NCBI RefSeq assembly: GCF_016863495.1
Contig: NZ_BOOZ01000008.1
Location: forward strand, 1 to 64,000
Direction of reading: 5' to 3'
Source: Micromonospora andamanensis
GTDB taxonomy: Bacteria > Actinomycetota > Actinomycetes > Mycobacteriales > Micromonosporaceae
DNA: 64,000 nt
Positions 39,413-49,614 of this stretch are shown here, piece by piece. The position numbers and the translations under genes were made by a program. Numbering within the stretch: position 1 is the first letter of the stretch; each line of letters begins with the position of its first letter. The notes under the pieces were generated by a model that made no database searches, was not told the DNA's origin, and saw only the letters and a program-made list of their open reading frames with translations.

Positions 39413-40555
39413 TCAGTGTGCCGGTGGCCGATGCGGCGCCGACAGGCCGAGGGCGATCAGGCCGAGCGTCCGGCCGTCCAGCAGACCATCGCCCAGTCCC
39501 AGCTCGGTCACCCTGGCGAAGACCCGTCCGTCCCGATCGGCCGCCCGTACCGTCGCGTCCACCACCCGCCGCCGCCGGGCCAGCCAGGCCGCCGCCGAGC
39601 TGTGCCGCAGGTGGGTGCCGAGCCGGCGACGCAGCTCGCCCGCGTACCGCCGCGCGGCGTGCTCCGGAGCACCTACCGCGGCCCGCCCGGCCAGCGCCCC
39701 GGATCGCAACGCGTAGAAGATTCCCTCACCGGTCAGCGGGTTGATCAGCGAAAGTGCGTCGCCGGCGAGCACCACCCGGCCCCGTCCCGGCGTCGGCCGG
39801 AAGGTGGACAGCGGCAGGTGATGGGCGCGCAGCGAGCTGACCGCCGCCGGATCCGTGCCCGGCAGCAGCGCCGCCAGCCGGTCGAGCAGGTGCGCGCGGG
39901 TCAGCGACTCGCCCCGCAGCACCTCCCCGTACCCGACGTTCGCCCGACCGTCACCGATCGGGAACGACCAGGCGTACGCCGGCCAGCGGGTGGCCGAGGT
40001 GACAATGAGCTGGGCCGGCGGTCCGGGCGGCGCGGGCGCGTACCCCCGGATGGCCAGCGCCAGATGGCGGTCCGGGTTGTTCGGCTCGCCCAACGCTCGG
40101 CGCACGACGGATCCGGCGCCGTCGGCACCCACCACCACCCCGGCGGAGATCTCCCCGTCCAGCACGACCCGGTCGGCGCGCACCTCCACCCGACGCACCG
40201 CCCGCCGGCCCAACGGCACACCGTCCCCGACCGCCGCCGCCACCAGGCGCGCGTCGAACACCTGCCGTGGCACCGTGTACGCCGGTCTGGGCAACGCCCG
40301 CGCCACCGCACCACCGTCCGGTGCCACCAGCCGCAACGCCGGCACCGGCGAGAAGCCGGCAACCGCGTCGCGCACACCAAGTTCGGCGAGTACGTCCAAC
40401 GCGTGCGCGGCGATACCGTCACCGCAGGCCTTGTCCCGGGGAAACTCGGCGCGGTCCAACAGCAACACCTCGGCACCCGCCCGGCGGGCCGCCAGAGCGG
40501 CGGCCACCCCCGCCGGCCCCGCCCCGACCACCACCACGTCGAACTCGTCGCGCAC
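39413..40555 (-). CDS. Geranylgeranyl-reductase-family FAD oxidoreductase (MenJ-like)
   Basis: 380 residues. Dinucleotide-binding GxGxxG in DVVVVGAGPAGVAAALAARRAG, the family PCGDG-like DKACGDGIAAHALDVL, GVVVGADGAGSVVRRAL and the C-terminal FAD site RVVLAGDALSLINPLTGEGIFYAL. Family members reduce isoprenoid double bonds; the mycobacterial homologue MenJ saturates menaquinone. That substrate is likely here but not proven. GTG 40555 is chosen because GGGGAGAGG lies 5 bases upstream; the frame stays open further but with low-complexity residues. Confidence 0.85.
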   Translation of the reverse strand: MRDEFDVVVVGAGPAGVAAALAARRAGAEVLLLDRAEFPRDKACGDGIAAHALDVLAELGVRDAVAGFSPVPALRLVAPDGGAVARALPRPAYTVPRQVFDARLVAAAVGDGVPLGRRAVRRVEVRADRVVLDGEISAGVVVGADGAGSVVRRALGEPNNPDRHLALAIRGYAPAPPGPPAQLIVTSATRWPAYAWSFPIGDGRANVGYGEVLRGESLTRAHLLDRLAALLPGTDPAAVSSLRAHHLPLSTFRPTPGRGRVVLAGDALSLINPLTGEGIFYALRSGALAGRAAVGAPEHAARRYAGELRRRLGTHLRHSSAAAWLARRRRVVDATVRAADRDGRVFARVTELGLGDGLLDGRTLGLIALGLSAPHRPPAH

Positions 40556-40656
40556 AGCCTCTCCCCTCTGCTCCGCCGTCCCCGCCGCCGGCCGTCCTCG
40601 CCGTCCCCGCCGTCCCCCTGCTCCGCCTCGACTGCGCGGCACTCTCTGCTCTGCCG

Positions 40657-40725
40657 CCTTGCTCTGCTTCACCCCACGCACTGCGATCGTCCCGGATCCA
40701 GCGCGCCCGTTGAAGCAGAGCAAGG
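40657..40725. repeat. Long-spacer intergenic palindrome, family 5
   Basis: CCTTGCTCTGCTTCA (40657-40671) and its exact complement (40711-40725), 39-base spacer. About 100 bases upstream of the reductase start codon. Confidence 0.75.
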
Positions 40726-40756
40726 GGTCCGGCCCTCAATCGTCGACCAGCCCAGG

Positions 40757-40838
40757 CCAAGATCCGGACAACTTCCCTGTTGTTGCTGCCTCCAGCTCGG
40801 CTGAGGCAGCAACTTCCCCGAAGTTGTCCGGATCTTGG
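40757..40838. repeat. Nested intergenic palindrome, family 4
   Basis: Outer 19-bp perfect arms CCAAGATCCGGACAACTTC (40757-40775) and 40820-40838. Inner 11-bp perfect arms GTTGCTGCCTC (40782-40792) and 40803-40813 around a 10-base loop. It lies 27 bases past the stop of the membrane-protein gene at 40865. Confidence 0.85.
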
Positions 40839-40864
40839 GGCGCAGGATGGGCGCAGGATGGGGG

Positions 40865-41719
40865 TCAGGGTGGGGTGGGGGTGGTTTGGGCGGCGCGGCG
40901 GACACCGTAGACGGTGAGGACGGCGGCGACGACAAGCGGCGCACCGTCGCGTATCAGGCCGTCGACGCCGAGCAGCCACCAGCACAACGGCAGGTCCACG
41001 GCGAGTACGGCGACAGTGACGACGATGAGCAGGGTGCCCGCCCAGCGGCTACCGCGCAGGAGGAACGCCGTGCAGAGCAGCACCAGGTAGCTTGTCGCGA
41101 TGCCGGCACCCAGCCAGAGCAGCACGGCGGGTACGGCGAGCAACTGTCCGTCCAGGATCGCGGCGGTGGCGACAAGCGCCGGCACCAGCATCAGCGGGCT
41201 GTAGGTGAACGCCGCGACCCGGCTGGTCAACAGCCAGGCGCTCGCCTCCGGCCGGCGCGGCGGCGTTTCCCGCCAGGAGATGCCGGAACGGTCGATGACC
41301 AGCCGGGAGCGGTGCCGCACCAGGTGCCCGGCGAGCGCGGACGACCTGTACAACAGCCAGACCACTGTCGCGCAGAGCGCGGTGAGCAGGGCGAAGCCGA
41401 GCAGGCCGGGCAACGGTGGTACGCCCTGGCGGGGCACGATCAGCCGACCGACAGCGAAGACCGTGGTGACGGCGAGGATCAGACCGAACGGACGGGCCAC
41501 TGTCCGGCCGCGACGGACATGCCCGATGAGCAGCAGGAAGCCGAACGAGCGCAGCATCGCCCACCCGGTACGCACAGCGAGCCCGAACCCCTGCTCCGGC
41601 GCGTACCACCAGTTGAGCACCTCGACCACGACGGTGGCCGCGGCCGTCACCGCCAACAGCGCGGTAAGCGTCCGGACGGCGAACGGCCGCCGGACCTCGG
41701 TCTCGGCGGCCGTCCTCAT
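40865..41719 (-). CDS. Polytopic membrane protein of unknown function
   Basis: 284 residues with about eight hydrophobic segments (LTALLAVTAAATVVVEVL, LRSFGFLLLIGHV, GLILAVTTVFAVGRL, LLGFALLTALCATVVWLLY, IATSYLVLLCTAFLL and others). A short soluble stretch in the middle (RSRLVIDRSGISWRETPPRR). No recognised family. ATG 41719 is chosen because it begins the first membrane-proximal segment; upstream sequence is the pckG end. It lies 31 bases downstream of pckG and could be read through from it. Confidence 0.65.
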   Translation of the reverse strand: MRTAAETEVRRPFAVRTLTALLAVTAAATVVVEVLNWWYAPEQGFGLAVRTGWAMLRSFGFLLLIGHVRRGRTVARPFGLILAVTTVFAVGRLIVPRQGVPPLPGLLGFALLTALCATVVWLLYRSSALAGHLVRHRSRLVIDRSGISWRETPPRRPEASAWLLTSRVAAFTYSPLMLVPALVATAAILDGQLLAVPAVLLWLGAGIATSYLVLLCTAFLLRGSRWAGTLLIVVTVAVLAVDLPLCWWLLGVDGLIRDGAPLVVAAVLTVYGVRRAAQTTPTPP

Positions 41720-41750
41720 GGGATCCGATGATGCCCGGATCCGTCGTCGA

Positions 41751-43601
41751 TCACACCCCTCGCTGCGGCTGCTCCGCGTCGAGTCGGGCCCGCAGGGCGT
41801 CCAGCTCGGCCCAGAGGACACCTGGCAGCTTGTCGCCGAACTTCTCGAACCACTCGGTGACCAGCGGCAACTCGTTGCGCCACTCGTCCGGGTCCACCTT
41901 CAGCGCGATGCGGACGTCCTCCGGCGTCATGTCCAGACCCTCGACGTCAAGCGAGTCCAGGGTCGGCACCATGCCGATCGGGGTCTCGACGGCATCGGCC
42001 CGGCCCTCGATCCGCTCGATGATCCACTTGAGCACCCGGGAGTTCTCCCCGAAGCCCGGCCAGAGAAAACCGCCCTCCGGGTCCTTACGGAACCAGTTGA
42101 CGTAGTAGACCTTGGGCAGCTTCGACTCGTCGCCGTCGGCGCCCTTGCCCATCTCGATCCAGTGCCTGAAGTAGTCGCCACCGTGGTAACCGATGAAGGG
42201 CAGCATCGCCATCGGGTCGCGGCGGACCACACCCACCGCACCGGAGGCGGCGGCGGTGGTCTCCGAGGAGAGCGTGGCACCCATGTAGACGCCGTGCACC
42301 CAGTCCCGGGCCTCGGTCACCAGCGGTACGGTGTCGCGACGCCGGCCACCGAACAGGATCGCGTCGATCGGCACGCCGTCGGGGTTGTAGTAGTCCTCCG
42401 CCAGGATCGGGCACTGGGTGATCGGGGTGCAGAACCGGCTGTTCGCGTGCGAGGAGAGGTTGTCGCTCTCCGGCGTCCAGTCGTTGCCCTTCCAGTCGAT
42501 CAGGTGGGCCGGCGGTTCACCCATGCCCTCCCACCAGATGTCGCCGTCGTCGGTGAGGGCGACGTTCGTGAAGATGGAGTTGCCCCGATCCAACGTCCGC
42601 ATGGCGTTGGCGTTGGTCTTCCAGTCGGTGCCCGGGGCGACGCCGAACAGGCCGTACTCCGGGTTGATCGCGTAGAGCCGTCCGTCCGGGCCGAACCGCA
42701 TCCAGGCGATGTCGTCACCGATCGTCTCGACCTTCCAACCCGGGATGGTCGGCTCCAGCATGGCCAGATTGGTCTTGCCGCAGGCCGACGGGAAGGCCCC
42801 GGCGATGTGGTAGACCTGCCCCTCTGGCGAGGTGATCTTCAGGATCAGCATGTGCTCGGCGAGCCAGCCCTCGTCGCGCCCCATCACGCTGGCGATACGC
42901 AGCGAGTAGCACTTCTTGCCGAGCAGCGAGTTGCCGCCGTACCCGGAGCCGAAGGACCAGATCTCCCGGGTCTCCGGGAAGTGGGAGATGTACTTGGTTT
43001 CGTTGCACGGCCAGGCCACGTCCTGCTGACCGGGGGCCAGCGGGGCGCCGATCGAGTGCAGGGCGTGCACGAAGTCGGCGTCGTCGCCCATCGCCTGCAG
43101 GACCGAGGCGCCCATCCGGGTCATGATCCGCATCGAGGCGACCACGTACGGGCTGTCGGTGATCTCGACGCCGAACATCGGGCTCTCGGCCTCGAGCGGG
43201 CCCATGCAGAACGGGATGACGTACATCGTGCGCCCGCGCATCGAGCCGCGGTACAGATCCGTCATGGTCCGCTTCATCTCGGCCGGCGCCATCCAGTTGT
43301 TCGTGGGCCCGGCGTCCGCTTCGTCCACGGAACAGATGAAGGTGCGCTCCTCGACCCGGGCGACGTCTGTCGGGTCGGTACGCGCGTAGAAGGAGTTGGG
43401 CTTCTTCTCGGGGTTCAGCCGGACGAGTGTCCCGGCTTCGACCAGCTCGTCGGTGAGGCGACGCCATTCCTGGTCGGACCCGTCCACCCAGACGACCTGG
43501 TCAGGGGTGGTCAGTTCAGCGACCTCACGGACCCAGGCGAGCAGTTTCGGGTGGGACGTAGGGGCCTGATCGATACCCCGAACGGTGGCCGGAGCAACCA
43601 T
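41751..43601 (-). CDS. pckG: Phosphoenolpyruvate carboxykinase (GTP)
   Basis: 616 residues, full length for the GTP class. Converts oxaloacetate and GTP to PEP, first committed step of gluconeogenesis. Seen: [21 protein letters not shown], the PEPCK kinase-1 loop [47 protein letters not shown] and [23 protein letters not shown] 43601 is preceded by AAGGAGATG 5 bases upstream. A Crp-like site lies 138 bases upstream (43739-43754). The counter-enzyme ppc is also in the window. Confidence 0.98.
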   Translation of the reverse strand: MVAPATVRGIDQAPTSHPKLLAWVREVAELTTPDQVVWVDGSDQEWRRLTDELVEAGTLVRLNPEKKPNSFYARTDPTDVARVEERTFICSVDEADAGPTNNWMAPAEMKRTMTDLYRGSMRGRTMYVIPFCMGPLEAESPMFGVEITDSPYVVASMRIMTRMGASVLQAMGDDADFVHALHSIGAPLAPGQQDVAWPCNETKYISHFPETREIWSFGSGYGGNSLLGKKCYSLRIASVMGRDEGWLAEHMLILKITSPEGQVYHIAGAFPSACGKTNLAMLEPTIPGWKVETIGDDIAWMRFGPDGRLYAINPEYGLFGVAPGTDWKTNANAMRTLDRGNSIFTNVALTDDGDIWWEGMGEPPAHLIDWKGNDWTPESDNLSSHANSRFCTPITQCPILAEDYYNPDGVPIDAILFGGRRRDTVPLVTEARDWVHGVYMGATLSSETTAAASGAVGVVRRDPMAMLPFIGYHGGDYFRHWIEMGKGADGDESKLPKVYYVNWFRKDPEGGFLWPGFGENSRVLKWIIERIEGRADAVETPIGMVPTLDSLDVEGLDMTPEDVRIALKVDPDEWRNELPLVTEWFEKFGDKLPGVLWAELDALRARLDAEQPQRGV

Positions 43602-43738
43602 GACACATCTCCTTGTGGTCGACGCTGACCGGTCTATGGAGTGCACGAGTCTCGGCGGCGCGATGCGCGTCGCCTTCGTGGAAACCTGGGATTGGCCTCA
43701 GCGTAAACCGAGGGACCTCTCCAGTCAGTGGGACTGGT

Positions 43739-43754
43739 TGTGAAGAACTGCACA
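43739..43754. promoter_or_regulatory. Crp-like binding site upstream of pckG
   Basis: TGTGAAGAACTGCACA matches TGTGA-N6-TCACA at 9 of 10 defined positions, and the flanking bases extend the symmetry (TTGTG...CACAA, 43738-43755). PEPCK genes are known targets of Crp-type regulators in other bacteria, and corynebacterial GlxR binds near gluconeogenic genes. Regulation here is inference. Confidence 0.5.
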
Positions 43755-44004
43755 AGGTGCGGTCACCCTGCGGCATCACGAGCCTTTACCCGCTTTCATG
43801 CGCAGTTTCACGCAAATCCTTCGGCGGACCTCCTGCTGACGACACCCGACCCGAGCCGGCGACGGCGTTTTTCGACAGGGCGTACCGAAGCGGAAAGAAC
43901 ACCCGATCGCACGGATCCGGTTACGCTCCGTTCGTGCCCGTCCGTGCCGCCGCACCGGTGCACCCCGGTGCCCGTTGCTACCCGCTCCCGGGGCGGCCAA
44001 CCGG

Positions 44005-44010
44005 TACGCT
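44005..44010 (+). promoter_or_regulatory. Leaderless -10 element of gtrA paralogue 1
   Basis: TACGCT, 6-base spacer to GTG 44017. Confidence 0.6.
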
Positions 44011-44016
44011 CGCACG

Positions 44017-44556
44017 GTGGCCGCCACAATGACCGGGGAGCCAGGCTCCCGGCAGACCCGCCCGGGTCTGGTTCACTCCCTGATCGACCGCTTCGGTCAC
44101 CTCATCCGGGAAATGAGCAAGTTCGCGACCGTCGGTGGGGTGGCCTTCCTCGTCGACTTCGTCCTGTTCAACTACCTGATCGGCCCGCAGGGCGTCGAGC
44201 AGATCACCGCGAAGACCATCGCCACGGTCATCGCCGCGACCTTCGCCTTCCTGGGCAACCGGTTCTGGACCTGGCGGCACCGCAAGCGCTCCCACCCGGC
44301 CCGCGAGTACGCACTGTTCTTCTTCTTCAACGCGGTAGGGCTGGGCATCGCGGTGGCCTGTCTCGCCATCAGCCACTACGGGCTCGGCAGCATCTGGCCG
44401 GCCGTCTTCCAGACCCGACTGGCCGACAACGTGGCCAGCTTCGTCGTGGGCACCGGGTTCGGCACGCTGTTCCGATTCTGGTCGTACCGACGGTTCGTCT
44501 TCGTCGAAGCGGGAACGCCACCCGTCGCGGAAGCGAACCAGGACCGCCGGGCGTGA
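44017..44556 (+). CDS. GtrA-family membrane protein, paralogue 1
   Basis: 179 residues, four predicted spans (FATVGGVAFLVDFVLFNYLI, TIATVIAATFAFLGNRFW, EYALFFFFNAVGLGIAVACLA, ADNVASFVVGTGFGTLFRFW) ending in the family WSYRRFVF. GtrA proteins are thought to flip polyprenyl-phosphate sugars for cell-surface glycosylation. GTG 44017 is chosen from the leaderless promoter; ATG 44029 is an alternative. Rv3277 is the positional homologue in M. tuberculosis near birA and accD5. Confidence 0.88.
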   Translation: MAATMTGEPGSRQTRPGLVHSLIDRFGHLIREMSKFATVGGVAFLVDFVLFNYLIGPQGVEQITAKTIATVIAATFAFLGNRFWTWRHRKRSHPAREYALFFFFNAVGLGIAVACLAISHYGLGSIWPAVFQTRLADNVASFVVGTGFGTLFRFWSYRRFVFVEAGTPPVAEANQDRRA

Positions 44557-44606
44557 CCTGCCGCCCACTCGTTCGGTCGGAGCCAGCCGACCCCGACCCA
44601 CTGCCT

Positions 44607-44612
44607 TAAGGT
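44607..44612 (+). promoter_or_regulatory. Leaderless -10 element of gtrA paralogue 2
   Basis: TAAGGT, 7-base spacer to ATG 44620. The AAGG inside it could also act as a weak ribosome site for the same start. Confidence 0.5.
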
Positions 44613-44619
44613 GTTGCGC

Positions 44620-45336
44620 ATGCCTCTCGTCCGTCTGCTACCTGAGCGCTGGCAGAAGTTCATCCACGAGGCACTCAAATTCGGCCTGGTCGGTGGCATC
44701 AACACGGTCATCAATTACGCCGTGTTCAACGCACTCGCACTCACGGTTTTCGTCGATGGTCAACTGAAGGCGACAGTCGTCGCCACCATCGTCGCCACGA
44801 TCACGTCGTATCTGATGAATCGACACTGGACGTACCGTGATCGTCCGAAATCTGCGATGCAGCGGGAATACGCCCTGTTTTTCCTTTTCAACGGTGCTGG
44901 GCTGCTCATCGAACTCGGCGTGCTCGCCGCCGCCAAGTACGGACTGGGCGTGACCGGGCTGCTCGCCCTGAACGTCGCGAAGACCGGTGGCGTCGTGCTG
45001 GCCACCCTCTTCCGCTTCTGGTCGTACCGGACCTTCGTCTTCCAGCCCGCCGCGCCTGCCGAGGCCACGCAGCGCTGGCACGGCCTGCCCCGCGACGAGT
45101 GGGACACGATGGCCGGGATGGATCCGGTGGCCGAGTTGGCCGAGTCCGTGACGGAGCTCGAGGAGGAGCAACCACCCGCCACCCGGCCCGGCGTGACCCC
45201 CCGGCCGCTACCGCCGAGGGCCGCCCCGTTGCCCGACGAGGGCGACCTGACGGCAGCGTTGGACGCCGAGCTGGAGGCCGAGCTGGAGGCCCAGTTGCAG
45301 CCTGCCCGGGCCCCCCGCCGTCTGCGCCGCCGCTGA
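44620..45336 (+). CDS. GtrA-family membrane protein, paralogue 2, with acidic tail
   Basis: 238 residues. Residues 1-142 are a GtrA domain with four spans (FGLVGGINTVINYAVFNALA, TVVATIVATITSYLMNRHW, EYALFFLFNGAGLLIELGVL, NVAKTGGVVLATLFRFW), ending WSYRTFVF. The additional ~95 residues are a soluble tail rich in Pro and in Glu/Ala/Leu (DAELEAELEAQLQ), absent from paralogue 1. Bases 44,690-44,900 are visibly less GC-rich than surroundings. ATG 44620 is 7 bases after TAAGGT. Confidence 0.88.
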   Translation: MPLVRLLPERWQKFIHEALKFGLVGGINTVINYAVFNALALTVFVDGQLKATVVATIVATITSYLMNRHWTYRDRPKSAMQREYALFFLFNGAGLLIELGVLAAAKYGLGVTGLLALNVAKTGGVVLATLFRFWSYRTFVFQPAAPAEATQRWHGLPRDEWDTMAGMDPVAELAESVTELEEEQPPATRPGVTPRPLPPRAAPLPDEGDLTAALDAELEAELEAQLQPARAPRRLRRR

Positions 45337-45361
45337 CCTGTCGCCCGCAGCGATGCCGGAC

Positions 45362-45919
45362 CTAAGCCCCGGCGCTCTTGTCGCGCTCGCCGAGGATCTC
45401 GCGTAGTTCACCGTCACCGAGTGAGTGCCGGTCGTGGAACGCCTCCACGAGTTCGTAGAGCTTCGTCTGCACCCGGTCGACCTTGGGCACGTCGTGCAGG
45501 ACCGACTGCCCGCGCTCGCCAGCCGATTCGATGGTGAGCGTGCCGTAGCCCAGCACCCGCCCGACGAACTGCTGACTCATCGAGTGGTCGTTGACCCGGC
45601 TCAACGGGATGTCCCGACGCTCCCGGGCGAACACGCCGTGCTGGAGCAGGACCCGCTCGTTGGTGAAGAGATAGTGGGTGGTGCGCCAGGAGACGTACGG
45701 CCACACCGCGAGGATCATCACGGCCAGCAGGGCCAACCCGCCGATCACCGCAAGTGTCACGGAACCGCTCCCGCCCGAGGGCAGGAACAGCACGCCGGCC
45801 ACCACCGCGGCGATGGCGAGCACCAGCACCGCCACCGGCCGGATCAGCGCCTTCCAGTGCGGGTGCAAGTGCAACACGACGTGCTCATCCTCGGTGAGCA
45901 CGTCTTCGGGGAACGCCAC
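45362..45919 (-). CDS. PH-domain membrane protein (bacterial PH2/DUF304)
   Basis: 185 residues. N-terminal acidic segment (FPEDVLTEDEHVVLHLHPHWK), two spans (LIRPVAVLVLAIAAVVAGVLF and LAVIGGLALLAVMILAVWPYV), then the bacterial PH domain (YLFTNERVLLQHGVFARERRDIPLSRVNDHS, FVGRVLGYGTLTIES). Homologous by position and pattern to Rv3278c, next to birA. Role unknown. GTG 45919 has GAGGAGG 6 bases upstream. Confidence 0.88.
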   Translation of the reverse strand: MAFPEDVLTEDEHVVLHLHPHWKALIRPVAVLVLAIAAVVAGVLFLPSGGSGSVTLAVIGGLALLAVMILAVWPYVSWRTTHYLFTNERVLLQHGVFARERRDIPLSRVNDHSMSQQFVGRVLGYGTLTIESAGERGQSVLHDVPKVDRVQTKLYELVEAFHDRHSLGDGELREILGERDKSAGA

Positions 45920-46044
45920 GGAAACCTCCTCGCAGGAACGGACGCGCAGACCGTAACCCCCCACCGCCACCGCCCCACATCCGCCACGCGGCTCGATACC
46001 CCACCCGCCCCCGCCCCCGCCCGCCCGCGCCCGCCGCGCAGCAG

Positions 46045-46124
46045 CCCCGCGATCTTGCACTTACGGTCGCCGAAGTAGCCCTTCTGCACCTGTTTGACCC
46101 GACCAAAAGTGCAAGATCGCGGGG
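46045..46124. repeat. Long-spacer intergenic palindrome, family 3
   Basis: CCCCGCGATCTTGCACTT (46045-46062) and its exact complement (46107-46124), 18-bp arms, 44-base spacer. It lies 22 bases past the birA stop and 125 bases upstream of the PH-domain gene start. Confidence 0.8.
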
Positions 46125-46145
46125 GCGAGAGGGGGCGGGCGGGGG

Positions 46146-47021
46146 TTAGCGGAGGTGGCGGATGTCGGCGGCGGCCAGGGGGTGCTGGGCGGTGGGGGTG
46201 GTGAGGAGGAGTTGGCCGTGGGGGTCGACGGTGGTGGCGGTGCCGGTGAGGGTGGTGCCGTCGGGGAGCAGGGCGCTGACCTCGCGGCCGATGGTGCCGC
46301 ACGCCGCCAGGTACGCCTCGCGCAGCCCGCTTGCCGTCGCGTCCCCGCCGGCGTCCCGCCACCTGGCGTACCAGTCGGCGACCGAGCGGAGCAGGGCCCG
46401 CAGCAGCGGATCACGGTCGGTGGCCGTCGCGCCGGCCAGTTGCAGCGAGGTGGCCGGCAGCCCGGTCGGCAACTCGGGTAGCTCGTTGGCGCGCAGCGTC
46501 ACGTTCAGCCCGATGCCGAGGACCACCGCGGGCGGGTCGTTCAGGCCCGGTCCGGGCACCCCCTCGGCGAGGATCCCGGCGCACTTGGCGCCCCCGATGA
46601 GCAGATCGTTCGGCCACTTCAGGGTGGCGTCCAGCTCGGCCAGCAGGGTCACCGCCTCGACCAGCGCCACGCCGGCCAGCAACGGCAGCCAGCCGTACCC
46701 CGCAGGTGGTGCCGGCGACCAGCCGCGTGCCGGCACGGCCTCGCCGGGCCGCAGCAGCACGCTCGTGGCGATGCCGGCGCGCGGCGGCGACTGCCAGACC
46801 CGCCCGCGCCGTCCCCGGCCGGCGGTCTGCTGTTCGGCCACCACGACGAGGCCCTCCGGCTCGCCGCTCCGCGCCGCCTCGGCGACGTCGGCGTTCGTGG
46901 ACCCGGTCTCCGTCCGCAGTTCCAACCGGGACCACGGACCGTACGGCTCGACAAGCGCCCGACGCAGCCGGGCCGCCGACAGCGGCGGGCGATCCAGATC
47001 GGTGTACGGAGAACCCGGCAC
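46146..47021 (-). CDS. birA: Biotin-[acetyl-CoA-carboxylase] ligase
   Basis: 291 residues, group I ligase without an HTH domain. Makes biotinyl-AMP and biotinylates the AccA carrier lysine. Signatures are RTETGSTNADVAEAA, the biotin/AMP loop EQQTAGRGRRGRVWQSP and ATLKWPNDLLIGGAKCAGIL, with VLGIGLNVTL in the core. GTG 47021 is chosen by homologue length (starting just before the DRPPLSAARLRRAL segment); in-frame GTG 47060 and ATG 47081 are alternatives. A minus-strand TATAAC at 47083-47088 is the likely -10, which argues against ATG 47081. Divergent from accD5, as in M. tuberculosis (Rv3279c/Rv3280). Confidence 0.93.
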   Translation of the reverse strand: MPGSPYTDLDRPPLSAARLRRALVEPYGPWSRLELRTETGSTNADVAEAARSGEPEGLVVVAEQQTAGRGRRGRVWQSPPRAGIATSVLLRPGEAVPARGWSPAPPAGYGWLPLLAGVALVEAVTLLAELDATLKWPNDLLIGGAKCAGILAEGVPGPGLNDPPAVVLGIGLNVTLRANELPELPTGLPATSLQLAGATATDRDPLLRALLRSVADWYARWRDAGGDATASGLREAYLAACGTIGREVSALLPDGTTLTGTATTVDPHGQLLLTTPTAQHPLAAADIRHLR

Positions 47022-47082
47022 CCCACCAGCGTACGGGTAGGCCGGTGAGGCGAAGTGCACAGCGGCGGCGACCTGAACCATC

Positions 47083-47090
47083 GTTATATT
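47083..47090. promoter_or_regulatory. Face-to-face -10 elements of birA and accD5
   Basis: Plus strand TATATT (47085-47090) is 6 bases before GTG 47097 of accD5, a leaderless start. Minus strand TATAAC (47088-47083) shares four bases with it and points toward birA. The two promoters overlap at their -10 elements. Confidence 0.55.
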
Positions 47091-47096
47091 CCCAGG

Positions 47097-48680
<1,584 letters not shown>

Positions 48681-48686
48681 CCGCCA

Positions 48687-48733
48687 CTGACCGGCCCCTC
48701 CCGCGCGTCAGCCCGTCGGCAGGGGCCGGTCAG
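48687..48733. terminator. Bidirectional terminator accD5 / membrane protein
   Basis: CTGACCGGCCCCT (48687-48699) pairs exactly with 48721-48733 around a 21-base loop. The right arm covers the stop codon of the convergent minus-strand gene. Confidence 0.65.
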
Positions 48734-49614
48734 CACTGTGGGTTGGCCGCCACGCACATTCGCCCGGCGGCGATTGTCGCCAGCCGTCTCAGCTCCGACT
48801 CGCTCGCGCCGGACTCGACCCCGACGACCGTGACCAGGTCACCGACCCGCACCACGGCGATGACGTTCGGCGGCATCGGCGCGGCGAGCACCTCACCGTT
48901 GGCGTCGCCTCGACGCGTCTCACCGACCGTGTGGCGGATCAGTACCGACTCGTCTCCGGCGAACTGCCTGTCGACCACCGCCCAGCTCTGCATCGCGTGG
49001 AAGTCGGCCCACTCCGTCATGTCGTCGATCGAGCCGACCTCGATGCTCTCCCAGGCCAGACAGGTGCTCACCTGCCGATCGATACCGGCGAAGAGGGTCC
49101 GGACCGACTCCGGAGTGATGCGGTAGACGTCCTGCGTGAGCACGATCGATATGCCGCGTCCCAACGCCATGCCGTCCTCGACCCGGATGTCCGCCGGACG
49201 ATGCATGAACTGTGAACGGGAGTAACGGGACGTTTCCCAGTCGGGAGACGTGCCCTTCGCCTCCAGGCACCTCGCCAACTCAGGATCGATCACGATCGGC
49301 TCGGCCAGGCCCGCCCTGACAGTCGGGGCCTCGACCTCCATCGGCAGATCCTCGGGCTGCAACAGCGCCTCGAACGGAATCTCCGCCCGCGTGATCGCAC
49401 CACCCTCCCCCGGCATCGTCGTCTGCCGAGACGGCAGTGCGACGACTGTCACCAGCGGAATGGACAGCACGACAGCGCCGACGGCGACGGCCGCCGCCCG
49501 GAACCGGCTGCGTCGCCGCGCCACGGCGCGCACCTCGGCGGTGTCAAGCCAACGGACGGTCCGCAGATCCTGCTGCACCCGTTCCACCAGGCTGATGTCG
49601 TCGTCAGACCGCAT
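48730..49614 (-). CDS. Single-span membrane protein encoded with a sigma factor (anti-sigma-like)
   Basis: 294 residues. Cytoplasmic N-terminus (RSDDDISLVERVQQDLRTVRW), one span (FRAAAVAVGAVVLSIPLVTVV, about 38-58), then a large extracytoplasmic domain with cysteines (ARCLEAKG, STCLAWES, GRMCVAANPQC). ATG 49614 overlaps the end of the sigma gene by 11 bases, so the two are translationally coupled. Position and topology suggest an anti-sigma or sensor role, but no ZAS motif or known anti-sigma domain is visible. Outer-domain family not recognised. Confidence 0.7.
   Translation of the reverse strand: MRSDDDISLVERVQQDLRTVRWLDTAEVRAVARRRSRFRAAAVAVGAVVLSIPLVTVVALPSRQTTMPGEGGAITRAEIPFEALLQPEDLPMEVEAPTVRAGLAEPIVIDPELARCLEAKGTSPDWETSRYSRSQFMHRPADIRVEDGMALGRGISIVLTQDVYRITPESVRTLFAGIDRQVSTCLAWESIEVGSIDDMTEWADFHAMQSWAVVDRQFAGDESVLIRHTVGETRRGDANGEVLAAPMPPNVIAVVRVGDLVTVVGVESGASESELRRLATIAAGRMCVAANPQC

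Larger units (their letters stand above)
40556..40864. other. Intergenic region with two stacked palindromes
   Basis: 309 bases between the reductase start and the downstream end of the membrane-protein gene (both minus strand). It holds the elements at 40657-40725 and 40757-40838; the remainder is low-complexity C-rich sequence upstream of the reductase gene. Confidence 0.6.
43602..44016. other. Divergent intergenic region pckG / gtrA
   Basis: 415 bases. It contains the pckG leader, a Crp-like palindrome (43739-43754), AT-richer sequence around 43,780-43,880 and the gtrA leaderless promoter (44005-44010). No gene supported. Confidence 0.55.
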
